Shown piece after piece: positions 1-7,170 of a stretch of 14,540 nt of DNA. Position numbers and translations under genes: made by a program. The stretch's first letter is position 1; every line of letters begins with the position of its first letter. Below the pieces are notes generated by a model, which was not told the origin of the DNA, did not search any database, and was given only the letters and a program-made list of their open reading frames with translations. This DNA is from Geochorda sp036562495 (GTDB lineage: Bacteria; Bacillota; Limnochordia; Limnochordales; Geochordaceae), in the NCBI GenBank assembly GCA_036562495.1, contig DATCKA010000148.1, positions 1 through 14,540 on the forward strand, given 5' to 3'.

Positions 1-141
1 CACCTGGGCCACGTCTTCGACGACGGCCCCCCGGAGGCAGGCGGGCGACGCTACTGCATCAACTCCGCCGCGTTGCGCTTCATCCCCAAGGAGGACCTGG
101 AGAAGGAGGGCTACGGGGAGTACCGCAAGCTCTTCGACTGA
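1..141 (+). CDS. msrB: Peptide-methionine (R)-S-oxide reductase MsrB, C-terminal part
   Basis: Only the last 46 codons are in the window, in frame from base 1 to the TGA at 139-141. The fragment starts HLGHVFDDGPP and contains RYCINSAALRFIP, the signature of the MsrB C-terminal half. The Cys of RYCINS is the catalytic (sulfenic acid-forming) cysteine of the family, and the His of HLGHVF and the Asn near the Cys belong to the active site. It ends EKEGYGEYRKLFD, the usual MsrB end. MsrB reduces the R epimer of methionine sulfoxide in proteins, normally recycled by thioredoxin. It converges with the exporter permease on the other strand, with only 7 bases between the stop codons. A separate msrA lies about 3 kb away. 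Whether it is a single-domain protein or an MsrAB fusion cannot be seen, though the separate msrA argues against a fusion. Confidence 0.95.
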   Translation, partial: HLGHVFDDGPPEAGGRRYCINSAALRFIPKEDLEKEGYGEYRKLFD

Positions 142-148
142 AGCGCCG

Positions 149-1000
149 CTAGTGCATGCCCACGGTGCCCGATGCCTGTATCCGGCGCTCCGCGGCCTTG
201 AAGGCCCGCACCCCCACCGCCACGAAGCCGACCGCTGCCATCCCCAGGATGGCCACGGCGACCGGCAGCGCTACCAGCGGCCGGGTCCCCAGTACCAGGG
301 CCCGCATCAGATCGATGCCATAGGTGATAGGCAGCGCCAGGGCGAGGACCATCAGTGCCCTCGGCAGGGCCGTGACGGGGAAGTTGACCCCCGACAGCAC
401 CTGGATCAGGAAGCTGCCCACGTCGGTGAGGAAGTTGGCCTCCCGGGCGAAGAGCACCAGCGCGGCGTAGGCGAATCCGAAGCCGTACAGCGCCACCACG
501 GTGGGCACCAGCACCAGCAGCGCCGCTCCAAGGGGGCCGCCCGGCGAGAAGCCGAAGAGGAAGTGGGCCAGCACCAGCACGGAGGCCGTGTTGAGGCCTG
601 TCACCACCAGGCCGAAGAGGCTGCGGCCCACCAGGAGCCACAGCCGGGAGTTGGGCGTCAGCCACAGGGCCTCCAGCGTGCCCTCGTCCATCTGCTGCTT
701 GAGGGCGAAGCCCAGGCCCCACATGACCGCGCTGATGTAGCTGCCGACGATGCTCCCCAGCAGGACGAAGGAGAGGAAGTTGGACGTCCCCGTCACCGCC
801 TCGAAGCCCGGCAGGCGCCCGTCTGCCGTCGCGAAGGTCCTCCCGAGGAAGTAGACGGGCGTCAGCCACATGATGGGCTCGACGAGACGCATCACGGCGT
901 TCATCGGGTAGCGCACGAAGACGAGCCACTCCCGCCAGACGGTAGCCGCCAGCACCCGCAACACGTCGACGATGACGGATCCCCCTCTCCCCACCCGCAC
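149..1000 (-). CDS. ABC-2 type exporter permease, second subunit
   Basis: The product is 283 residues with about six hydrophobic segments, the normal size and topology of an ABC-2 (DrrB/NodJ-like) permease. It begins with a short amphipathic stretch (around residues 12-31, WREWLVFVRYP) typical of the family. The block EGTLEALWLTPNSR (106-119) and the later GVNFPVTALP (204-213) match the corresponding blocks of the upstream permease, so the two are paralogs and probably form a heterodimer with the ATPase. The start is GTG at 1000, 11 bases after the stop of the upstream permease; a CGGAG lies about 5 bases upstream, and an in-frame GTG at 994 is possible. It is the last gene of the three-gene operon. 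The exported substrate cannot be told from sequence; drugs, lipids and polysaccharides are known for relatives. Confidence 0.9.
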   Translation of the reverse strand: MRVGRGGSVIVDVLRVLAATVWREWLVFVRYPMNAVMRLVEPIMWLTPVYFLGRTFATADGRLPGFEAVTGTSNFLSFVLLGSIVGSYISAVMWGLGFALKQQMDEGTLEALWLTPNSRLWLLVGRSLFGLVVTGLNTASVLVLAHFLFGFSPGGPLGAALLVLVPTVVALYGFGFAYAALVLFAREANFLTDVGSFLIQVLSGVNFPVTALPRALMVLALALPITYGIDLMRALVLGTRPLVALPVAVAILGMAAVGFVAVGVRAFKAAERRIQASGTVGMH

Positions 1001-1011
1001 ATGGGCTCCGG

Positions 1012-1827
1012 TCAGTACTGGGCGAGGCTGCCCATCTGCCGGGCCATGCGTTCGACCGCCCGAAAGAGCCCGATCCCCAGCGCCAGCGAGACGATGCCGA
1101 AGCAGGCGATGGCGAGGGCGTCACCCTTCACCTGGTCCCACCCCCAGCCCGCCAGGGCCACCCCGCGCAGGCTGCGTATGGCGTAGGTGAGCGGCAGGGC
1201 CCGCCCGATGGCCTGCATCCAGGGCGGCATGACGTCGATGGGGAAGGTGATGCCGGCGAAGACCGTGAACAGCCCCCGCACCAGGAAGACCATGGCCTCG
1301 GTCTCCCGCACCCACAGCACCAGACTGGCGAACACCAGGCCCAGCCCCACCACGGAGAGGACCGAGAGCGCCAGCAGCACGGCCATCAGGGCGAGGCTCC
1401 CTCGGGGCGCCAGCCCGTACAGCAGCCGGAGCTCGATGAGCGTGACCCCCAGCAGCGTCAGCGACTGGAGCACCTGCGCCGCCCCCGCTCCCGCCAGCAT
1501 GCCGAAGCGGGAGGCAGGCGAGACCCAGTTGGCCTCCAGCGTCCCGCGCCACTGCTCCATGCGCAGGTGCGAACCCAGCATCCACAGCGCCGAGTTGAGC
1601 ACCATCCAGAGCGTCGTGCCGAGCAGGACGTAGCCGACGTAGTCGGCGGTGCCGGCTCTGGCCTCGAAGGCCGCCAGCCCCTCGCCCGCCGGGCCGGCCA
1701 GGGCCCGCCCGAAGAAGACGTAGCCGGCGGGGAAGAGCACGGGCCAGACGAGCAGCCCCACGCTCCACGTGGGATAGCGCAGCATGATGAGCAGTTCCTT
1801 GCGGGCCACGGCCCAGGCGGCGCGCAC
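1012..1827 (-). CDS. ABC-2 type exporter permease, first subunit
   Basis: The product is 271 residues with about six predicted membrane segments (near 22-40, 62-84, 113-135, 147-170, 178-196 and 236-256). The N-terminus reads ARKELLIMLRYPTW, the usual cytoplasmic lead-in of ABC-2 permeases. The block RGTLEANWVSPASR (94-107) and GITFPIDVMPPWMQ (192-205) are family hallmarks and recur in the next gene. The start is GTG at 1827, with GAGGAGG on the coding strand about 10 bases upstream, beginning within the 17-base gap after the ATPase stop. It should pair with the downstream permease as the membrane channel driven by the ATPase encoded just upstream. The substrate is unknown. Confidence 0.9.
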   Translation of the reverse strand: MRAAWAVARKELLIMLRYPTWSVGLLVWPVLFPAGYVFFGRALAGPAGEGLAAFEARAGTADYVGYVLLGTTLWMVLNSALWMLGSHLRMEQWRGTLEANWVSPASRFGMLAGAGAAQVLQSLTLLGVTLIELRLLYGLAPRGSLALMAVLLALSVLSVVGLGLVFASLVLWVRETEAMVFLVRGLFTVFAGITFPIDVMPPWMQAIGRALPLTYAIRSLRGVALAGWGWDQVKGDALAIACFGIVSLALGIGLFRAVERMARQMGSLAQY

Positions 1828-1844
1828 CGGTGGGCCCCCTCCTC

Positions 1845-2927
1845 TCAGTCACGAAGCGCCCGACCCGTCATGGCGATGAAGACGTCCTCCAGCGTGGGCT
1901 CCTTGACGGAGAACCCCAACACGTGAAGCCCCTCGGCGAAGACGACCTGCAGGATGTCGGACGCGTCGTGCCGGCCGTTGGAAAACGCCAGGGTGAGACG
2001 AGTGACCGACGCCTCCGCATCCTCCTGGGCCGAGACCACGCTCAGGTCGCCGAGACGCGCCCTCAATCGCTCGGGATCGTGACCGAGGCCGGCGAGTTCG
2101 AGGCGGAAGAGGCGATGGGCCGCGAGCCTGCGCTTGAGCTGAGCGGGCGTGTCGCAGGCCACGATCCGCCCGTGGTCGATGATGGCGACCCGGTCGCAGA
2201 GGAAGTCCGCCTCCTCCATGTAGTGGGTCGTGAGCAGGATGGCCCGGCCCTCGGCCTTGAGCTCCAGCACCAGCTCCCGCAGGGCGCGGGCCGCCTGCGG
2301 GTCGAGCCCCAGCGTCGGCTCGTCCAGCAAGAGGGCCGGAGGGTCGTGCAAGAGCGCCCGGGCCAGCGAGAGGCGCTGGCGCATGCCCGTGGAGTAGCGC
2401 TCGACCAGCTCGTCGGCACGTGCGGTGAGGCCGAGGCGCTCCAGCACCGCCTCGACGCGGCCCGGGATGGCGCGGGCGGGCACGTGGTAGAGGGTGGCGA
2501 AGTAGTGGAGGTTCTCGCGGCCGGTGAGCTTCCAGTAGAGGTGGCGCTCGCCGGCCATCACGACCCCGAGGCAGGCTCGTGCGGCCGCGGGCGCCTCCAG
2601 GACGTCGTGTCCGCAGATGACGGCACGCCCGCTCGACGGCTCCACCAGGGTCGAGAGCATCCGGATGAGGGTGCTCTTGCCCGCCCCGTTGGGGCCCAGC
2701 AGTCCCAGCACCTCCCCGGGCCGCACCTCGAGGCTGACCGAGTCGACGGCCACGATCCACTCGTCCCGAGGAGTACCGCCGCTGTCGCCCTCGCGACGTC
2801 TCCTGAGGGGCTGGAGCAGCCGCGACGACCGGGCTACCCTGCGCCGGAAGCGCTTGGTCAGGTCGCGTGCCACGATGACGCCGTCGCCGGACACGGGGCC
2901 GATCCCTCCCGCCGCTCGCGCCGACAT
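1845..2927 (-). CDS. ABC transporter ATP-binding protein of an ABC-2 exporter (DrrA/NatA-like)
   Basis: This is the motor subunit of the exporter encoded with the two following permeases. In the 360-residue form, Walker A is GPNGAGKST (78-86), the signature is YSTGMRQRL (178-186), Walker B is LLLDEPT (199-205) and the switch His is in TTHYMEEAD (233-241). The C-terminus carries EPTLEDVFIAMTG (343-355), a marker of DrrA/NatA-type exporters. A basic, low-complexity insertion (about 27-57, many Arg) lies between the first beta strand and the rest of the domain. The ATG at 2927 has no evident ribosome site, whereas GTG at 2894 (residue 12) is preceded by GGGAGGG at about 9 bases, so the true protein may be 349 residues and begin VSGDGVIVARDLTK. 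A promoter candidate lies just upstream. The substrate is unknown. Confidence 0.93.
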   Translation of the reverse strand: MSARAAGGIGPVSGDGVIVARDLTKRFRRRVARSSRLLQPLRRRREGDSGGTPRDEWIVAVDSVSLEVRPGEVLGLLGPNGAGKSTLIRMLSTLVEPSSGRAVICGHDVLEAPAAARACLGVVMAGERHLYWKLTGRENLHYFATLYHVPARAIPGRVEAVLERLGLTARADELVERYSTGMRQRLSLARALLHDPPALLLDEPTLGLDPQAARALRELVLELKAEGRAILLTTHYMEEADFLCDRVAIIDHGRIVACDTPAQLKRRLAAHRLFRLELAGLGHDPERLRARLGDLSVVSAQEDAEASVTRLTLAFSNGRHDASDILQVVFAEGLHVLGFSVKEPTLEDVFIAMTGRALRD

Positions 2928-2945
2928 GTACTGCAGTCATCGACA

Positions 2946-2974
2946 ACGTTAATATCCGACCTAAAGCAAGTCAA
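2946..2974 (-). promoter_or_regulatory. Candidate promoter of the ABC exporter operon
   Basis: An AT-rich island in otherwise GC-rich DNA lies just ahead of the ATPase gene. On the minus strand it has TTGACT (2974-2969; 5 of 6 matches to the -35 consensus), followed after 17 bases by TAACGT (2951-2946; 3 of 6), or after 14 bases by TATTAA (2954-2949; 4 of 6). Transcription would start near 2940, leaving a short leader before either possible start codon. A promoter here would let the exporter be expressed independently of msrA, which ends about 140 bases upstream on the same strand. Confidence 0.5.
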
Positions 2975-3115
2975 TAGTGTGGATGCATGTCGTGCAGGAT
3001 CGGATGGCCTCGGACCGGCTACCTTTCCGTAGGCCCTCCGGTAGATGAGGCGGCGGGCTCGGCGGGCCCTGCGGCCTGCCGGGGCCCGGGGCCTGTGCGA
3101 TCGGGACGGCGGGTT

Positions 3116-3685
<570 letters not shown>

Positions 3686-3704
3686 CGCATCTCGCCTCCT
3701 CGGC

Positions 3705-3715
3705 GGTAGCATACC
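3705..3715. repeat. Small inverted repeat between divergent msrA and orphan gene
   Basis: GGTAGCATACC has arms GGTA/TACC around a 3-base centre, in the 110-base gap between the divergent starts. It is the only AT-containing patch in a run of G and C, and could serve as a -10 element in either direction (TAGCAT on plus, TATGCT on minus, each 4 of 6) or as a small operator. No matching -35 was seen, so this is a weak call. Confidence 0.2.
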
Positions 3716-3760
3716 CGACCGGGACCGGGCAGGGGGCCCCGGGGGCGGCGACGAACCTTC

Positions 3761-3785
3761 CCTCATCCGGGCAAGGCCCGAGAGG
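3761..3785 (+). promoter_or_regulatory. Possible leader hairpin overlapping a ribosome-binding site
   Basis: CGGGC (3768-3772), loop AAG, GCCCG (3776-3780) form a compact stem, which can be extended by CCTC (3761-3764) pairing with GAGG (3782-3785). The outer pairing would cover the first bases of the AGGAGG (3783-3788) that serves the GTG start at 3796, so the structure could modulate translation. No U-run follows, so it is not an intrinsic terminator. Short GC hairpins arise often by chance at this base composition. Confidence 0.25.
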
Positions 3786-3795
3786 AGGCGGGCGC

Positions 3796-4074
3796 GTGAT
3801 GGGGCTTCCGGCAGCCGAGCCCTCCCGCTATCGGCAATCCCTGTGGTGGCGTCCCCTGGAGCTGGCACGGCGGCTCGCAAGCCTCGATCGCGAGGCGGGC
3901 CTGCAGGCTATCGGCGCGAACAGCCGGCTGGGGGACCGCCTGGCCGCCATCGAGGATCCCTCCAACCGGCTGGCGCCCGTGGTGGTCGAGCACCTGCGGG
4001 CGCAAGATCAGGCCGCCGAGCAACGCGTCCGGCGCTGGCTGGGCCTGACGGGCCGTATCGACGCACGGGCCTGA
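3796..4074 (+). CDS. Small hypothetical protein, soluble, charged (92 aa)
   Basis: I do not recognise this protein. It is supported as a gene by an AGGAGG (3783-3788) 7 bases before the GTG at 3796 (or 10 before the ATG at 3799), by consistent coding-type codon use, and because neither strand offers a better gene here. The product has no signal peptide or membrane segment. It is rich in Arg, Leu, Ala and Glu and probably mostly helical, with an aromatic patch SLWWRP near residues 15-20 and a C-terminal stretch EQRVRRWLGL near 75-84. It has no cysteines. It is divergent from msrA (110 bases) and converges with the antiporter gene, with 23 bases between the stops. Its role is unknown; context gives no strong clue. 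Confidence 0.65.
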   Translation: MMGLPAAEPSRYRQSLWWRPLELARRLASLDREAGLQAIGANSRLGDRLAAIEDPSNRLAPVVVEHLRAQDQAAEQRVRRWLGLTGRIDARA

Positions 4075-4097
4075 GCGCCACCGACGCGTCGCCGACG

Positions 4098-5672
4098 TCA
4101 GCCGCGCGGCGCGGACAGCGGTCCTACGCTCGGACCGGCGCCGGCCGGCTGCTCGCCTTCATCCCCCTGCGTTTCGCCCTCCGACTCCGACCGCTCGATG
4201 CGGGCCTGCACTTCCTCCAACACCGCCGGCGGGCCCAGGATGTAGAGGAGGTCGCCCCCGTGGAGCGTGGTGCCGCCCGTCGGCACGCGGTAGCGGCCGT
4301 TTCGGCCCACCATCACGATGAGCGTCTCCTTGGGAAGGCCCAGTTGTGCCACGGGCTTACCCACCAGCGGCGACTCCTCGGGCACCACGACCTCCATCAG
4401 GTCGCTGTCCATGGCCTCATGGGGCACGAGTTCGATGGGTGCCCGCCGGCGCACCCGCTCCGGGGCGGCTACCCGTAGCAACTGCGACACGTAGGGGATG
4501 GAGGTCCCCTGGACGAGGCACGAGACGACCACGACGAAGAAGACGACGTTGAAGATGAGCTGGGCACTGGCCACCCCGGCCACCCGCGGGAGGGTGGCCA
4601 GGATGATGGGCACCGCTCCGCGAAGGCCGACCCACGCCACCAGCAGCGCCTCCCGCCAGTTGAGCCGGAAGAGCATGGCGAACGGCACGGTGGCGATGGG
4701 CCGCGCCACGAACATCAAGAAGGCCGTGATGGCCATGCCGACTCCCGCTACCTGCACGAGCTCGCTGGGGTAGACCAGCAGGCCCAGGGTGACGAACATG
4801 ACGATCTGCGCCAGCCAGGCCATCGTGGAGTTGAAACGAATGAGGAACCGCCGGTACGGCAAGTCGGAGTTGCCGATGACCAGCCCGGCCACGTAGACCG
4901 CCAGGAAACCGCTGCCTCGGACGGTGGCCACGAAGCTGTAGATGATCAGAGCGATGGCCAGGGAGAGAAGGGGGTAGAGGGCCTCCTGCTCGAAGTGCAT
5001 CCGGCGCAAGAGCCACACGCCCAACCGCCCCAGCGCGTAGCCCAGCGCCCCGCCCAGCGCCATCTGCACCACGAAGAATCCTGCCAGCTGGGCGGGGGTG
5101 GTCTGGGGCACGGTGAGGAGCTGAATGAAGAACGTCGTCAGCAGGATGGCCATGGGGTCGTTGCTGGCCGACTCGAACTCCAGCAAGGGGGCCAGGTTGC
5201 CCTGCAGCGCCACCCGCTTGGAGCGCAACACCATGAAGACGGCGGCGGCATCGGTAGAGGAGATGACCGAGCCGACCAGCATGCCGTCGAGCAGATTCCA
5301 GCCGAGCACCCACCACGCGAACAGGCCCACCAGGCCCGCGGTGGCGGCCACCCCCAGGGTGGCCAGGAAGAAGGCCGGCCAACGTACCGGCCGGGCGTGG
5401 CTCCAGTCGGTGTCGAGGCCACCGGCGAAGAGGATGATGGCGAGCGCACCCGTACCGAGAAACTGCGCCAGCCAGGGGTCGTCGAAGGCGATGCCCCCGG
5501 GCCCCTCGGAGCCCGCCAGCATCCCCACCAGCAAGAAGAGCACCAGGGCGGGCACGCCGAGGCGCCCGGCCGTGCGCGCCATGACCAGGCTGACGCCCAT
5601 CAGGATGGAGAGCGCCAGGAATATGCGATCGATGGGAACCGCTTGAAGCACGGACTGGGTGTCGACTGGCAC
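4098..5672 (-). CDS. CPA1-type cation/proton antiporter with C-terminal TrkA-C (RCK_C) domain
   Basis: The 524-residue protein resembles the NhaP2/CvrA-like K+(Na+)/H+ antiporters that adjust cytoplasmic cation content and pH in exchange for protons. About a dozen hydrophobic helices span roughly 15-400. Conserved transport residues are visible: STDAAAVF (139-146), the ESASNDPMA block (167-175) with the Asn171-Asp172 pair, and VGLRGAVPI (348-356). A cytoplasmic TrkA-C domain follows at about 412-490 (MEVVVPEESPLVGKP, then GGDLLYILGPP), which in relatives binds nucleotides or other ligands and gates transport. The tail (495-524) is acidic, then Gly/Pro-rich. The start is GTG at 5672, with GAGGGG about 11 bases upstream. 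It is a single-gene unit with its own promoter. The ion actually carried (K+ or Na+) cannot be decided from sequence. Confidence 0.92.
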   Translation of the reverse strand: MPVDTQSVLQAVPIDRIFLALSILMGVSLVMARTAGRLGVPALVLFLLVGMLAGSEGPGGIAFDDPWLAQFLGTGALAIILFAGGLDTDWSHARPVRWPAFFLATLGVAATAGLVGLFAWWVLGWNLLDGMLVGSVISSTDAAAVFMVLRSKRVALQGNLAPLLEFESASNDPMAILLTTFFIQLLTVPQTTPAQLAGFFVVQMALGGALGYALGRLGVWLLRRMHFEQEALYPLLSLAIALIIYSFVATVRGSGFLAVYVAGLVIGNSDLPYRRFLIRFNSTMAWLAQIVMFVTLGLLVYPSELVQVAGVGMAITAFLMFVARPIATVPFAMLFRLNWREALLVAWVGLRGAVPIILATLPRVAGVASAQLIFNVVFFVVVVSCLVQGTSIPYVSQLLRVAAPERVRRRAPIELVPHEAMDSDLMEVVVPEESPLVGKPVAQLGLPKETLIVMVGRNGRYRVPTGGTTLHGGDLLYILGPPAVLEEVQARIERSESEGETQGDEGEQPAGAGPSVGPLSAPRG

Positions 5673-5694
5673 GTGCGGCTTCGCCCCTCGGTCG

Positions 5695-5733
5695 TTATAG
5701 GGCCATTATAGCGGAGGGGTTGGAGCGACAACC
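5695..5733 (-). promoter_or_regulatory. Promoter of the antiporter gene with direct repeats and an inverted repeat
   Basis: On the minus strand a perfect TATAAT (5710-5705) lies 15 bases after TTGTCG (5731-5726, 4 of 6), about 33 bases ahead of the antiporter GTG. Two structures overlap it. One is a direct repeat of TTATAG on the plus strand (5695-5700 and 5706-5711), one helical turn apart. The other is an inverted repeat GGTTG/CAACC with a 6-base centre (5718-5733) covering the -35. Both could bind a regulator. The same 111-base gap must also serve the carbohydrate operon starting at 5784, for which I see no good plus-strand promoter. Confidence 0.5.
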
Positions 5734-5783
5734 AGTCGCCGCTCCGGCGGGCATCGGAAGCGCATCATGAGGGGGCGTGGCGG

Positions 5784-6062
5784 ATGGTCGAGCGAGCACA
5801 GGCCGTCGCATGGGGGGCGGGGGTGGTGGCGCTGGCAATGGCTGCCGGGACGCCGGCGGTCGTCGAGTGGGCGCACCCGCTTCACCACCTGGTGAGAGTG
5901 CCCGTGGTGCTGGCCTACATGGGCGCCTGGGCGATGCTGGTGGCCGTGGCTTCGGCCTGCATCAAGGAGACCCGGCTCGCGGCGGGGCACCGCCACTCTG
6001 TGGCGGGGGAGAAGCAGGAACGTCCCGGAAACGTGTCGAAACAGCCCCCACCGGGAGGCTGA
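5784..6062 (+). CDS. Small two-helix membrane protein (92 aa), first gene of the lacI operon
   Basis: I do not recognise this family. The ATG at 5784 has GAGGGGG (5769-5775) 8 bases upstream. The product has two hydrophobic segments, about residues 8-28 and 38-60, joined by a short loop with HPLHH (31-35), and then a polar basic tail of about 30 residues (GHRHSVAGEKQERPG and beyond). The stop at 6060-6062 lies 6 bases before the lacI start and the lacI ribosome site is inside this gene, so the two are very probably co-transcribed. It could be an accessory protein of the sugar system or an unrelated small membrane protein caught in the operon. The antiporter gene is divergent, 111 bases away. 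Confidence 0.6.
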   Translation: MVERAQAVAWGAGVVALAMAAGTPAVVEWAHPLHHLVRVPVVLAYMGAWAMLVAVASACIKETRLAAGHRHSVAGEKQERPGNVSKQPPPGG

Positions 6063-6068
6063 ACGCGC

Positions 6069-7139
6069 TTGCGGACCCACGGCCCGGGTGCGAGCAACGG
6101 GACGGGCTCGCCGACGGTGCGGGCCATCGCCAGGATGGCTGGCGTCAGCGCTTCCACCGTCTCCCGGGTCCTGAGGTCCCAGGATGGCGTCAGCGCCGAC
6201 GCGCGTCAGCGGGTGCTGGATGCCATCGCCCGCCTGGGCTCCACGCCCGACGAAGTGCGCCTCTCCTCTTTGCTACGGTTGCGCGCCCGGACCCGGGCTG
6301 CCTCGGCGCCTGGTGAGGGGCGCCTGCTGGCCCTTATCGTGCCCGACGTGAGCACCGGTTTCTACGCGGAGGTGCTCCGGGGCGTCGAGGCCGAGGCCTA
6401 CGAGCGCGGCTACACGTTGGTGCTCTACACCACCGCCGGACGCGGCCATGACGCGGTGGTGCAAAGGGCCCTGGACGCAGGACAGTGCCAGGGGCTCATC
6501 CTCATGACGCCCCGGGGGCACGCGTCGGGAGCGCTGCGGCACCCTGTCGATCGTTCGATGCCACCGGTGGTGGTGGTCGACCACCGCAGCGAGGGCAGCC
6601 CCTACCCTCACATCGCCGTCGACAACCTCAAGGGCGCCTTCGAGGCGACCAACTACCTGATCGGCAAGGGACACCGTCGCATCGTGTTCATCACGGGGTT
6701 GCTCTCCATCCAGTCCGCGGTCGACCGTCTCCGGGGCTATCGCCTCGCGCTGGAGGAGTCCGGCATCGGCTTCGACCCGGCCTTGGTGCTCCAGGGCGAC
6801 TTCCTGACGCCCTCGGGGTACCGGCTCGCCAAGGAGTGGCTGGCTCAGCGGCGGCCCCTTCCCGACGCCTGGTTTTGCTCCAACGACCTGATGGCCTTCG
6901 GCGTGCTTCGGGCTCTCCACGAGGCCGGCATCTCCGTCCCTGGCGACACCGCGGTGATGGGCTTCGACGACCTTCCGATGGCCCAGGCCAGCATGCCGCC
7001 GCTCACCACGGTGGCGCAACCCATGGCGGAGATGGGAGCCCTGGCGGTGCGCATGGTGGTCGCCATGATCGAGGGAGGGGGGGTGACCGTCCCGCGCGTC
7101 GTGCTGCAGACCCGTCTCGTCATCCGGGAGTCGGCGTGA
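6069..7139 (+). CDS. LacI-family transcriptional regulator
   Basis: The 356-residue protein has an N-terminal helix-turn-helix at about 17-40 (VRAIARMAGVSASTVSRVL), then VSADARQRVLDAIARLG, and a periplasmic-binding-like sensor domain from about 84 (GRLLALIVPDVSTGFYAEVL) to the end, with CSNDLMAFGVL (270-280) and VMGFDDLPMA (296-305). These are classic LacI/GalR features. The start is TTG at 6069, with GGGAGG (6053-6058) 10 bases upstream. The hinge is unusual: the common YxPN..AR.L pattern is replaced by STPDEVRLSSLLRLRART (58-75). Its position directly before the sugar transporter and glycosidase genes implies that it controls them, probably as a repressor released by an imported glucan oligosaccharide or its product. 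The ligand is not known. Confidence 0.93.
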   Translation: MRTHGPGASNGTGSPTVRAIARMAGVSASTVSRVLRSQDGVSADARQRVLDAIARLGSTPDEVRLSSLLRLRARTRAASAPGEGRLLALIVPDVSTGFYAEVLRGVEAEAYERGYTLVLYTTAGRGHDAVVQRALDAGQCQGLILMTPRGHASGALRHPVDRSMPPVVVVDHRSEGSPYPHIAVDNLKGAFEATNYLIGKGHRRIVFITGLLSIQSAVDRLRGYRLALEESGIGFDPALVLQGDFLTPSGYRLAKEWLAQRRPLPDAWFCSNDLMAFGVLRALHEAGISVPGDTAVMGFDDLPMAQASMPPLTTVAQPMAEMGALAVRMVVAMIEGGGVTVPRVVLQTRLVIRESA

Positions 7140-7170
7140 TCGGGACATGAGCCGAGGGGAGATGACGTCG

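Noticed and set aside
1830..3032. Long plus-strand open frame (400 codons) opposite the ABC ATPase
   Set aside because: The minus strand encodes a complete ATPase with all motifs. The plus-strand product is low-complexity with no recognisable domain, as expected for antisense frames in GC-rich DNA.
3686..3880. Upstream extension of msrA to an ATG at 3880
   Set aside because: The extra 65 residues are Pro/Ser/Arg-rich and unrelated to MsrA. They would overlap the divergent orphan gene, and GTG at 3685 has an AGGAGG at 9 bases.
4082..4091. Perfect 10-base palindrome CGACGCGTCG between the converging orphan and antiporter genes
   Set aside because: It would have no loop as a hairpin and is not followed by a T-run on either strand, so it is not a credible terminator. 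Such GC palindromes are common at this composition.
6022..6045. Direct repeat of GAAAC (GGAAACGTGTCGAAAC) ahead of lacI, considered as a LacI operator
   Set aside because: The copies are direct rather than inverted, lie in the coding end of the small membrane protein, and show no symmetric centre.
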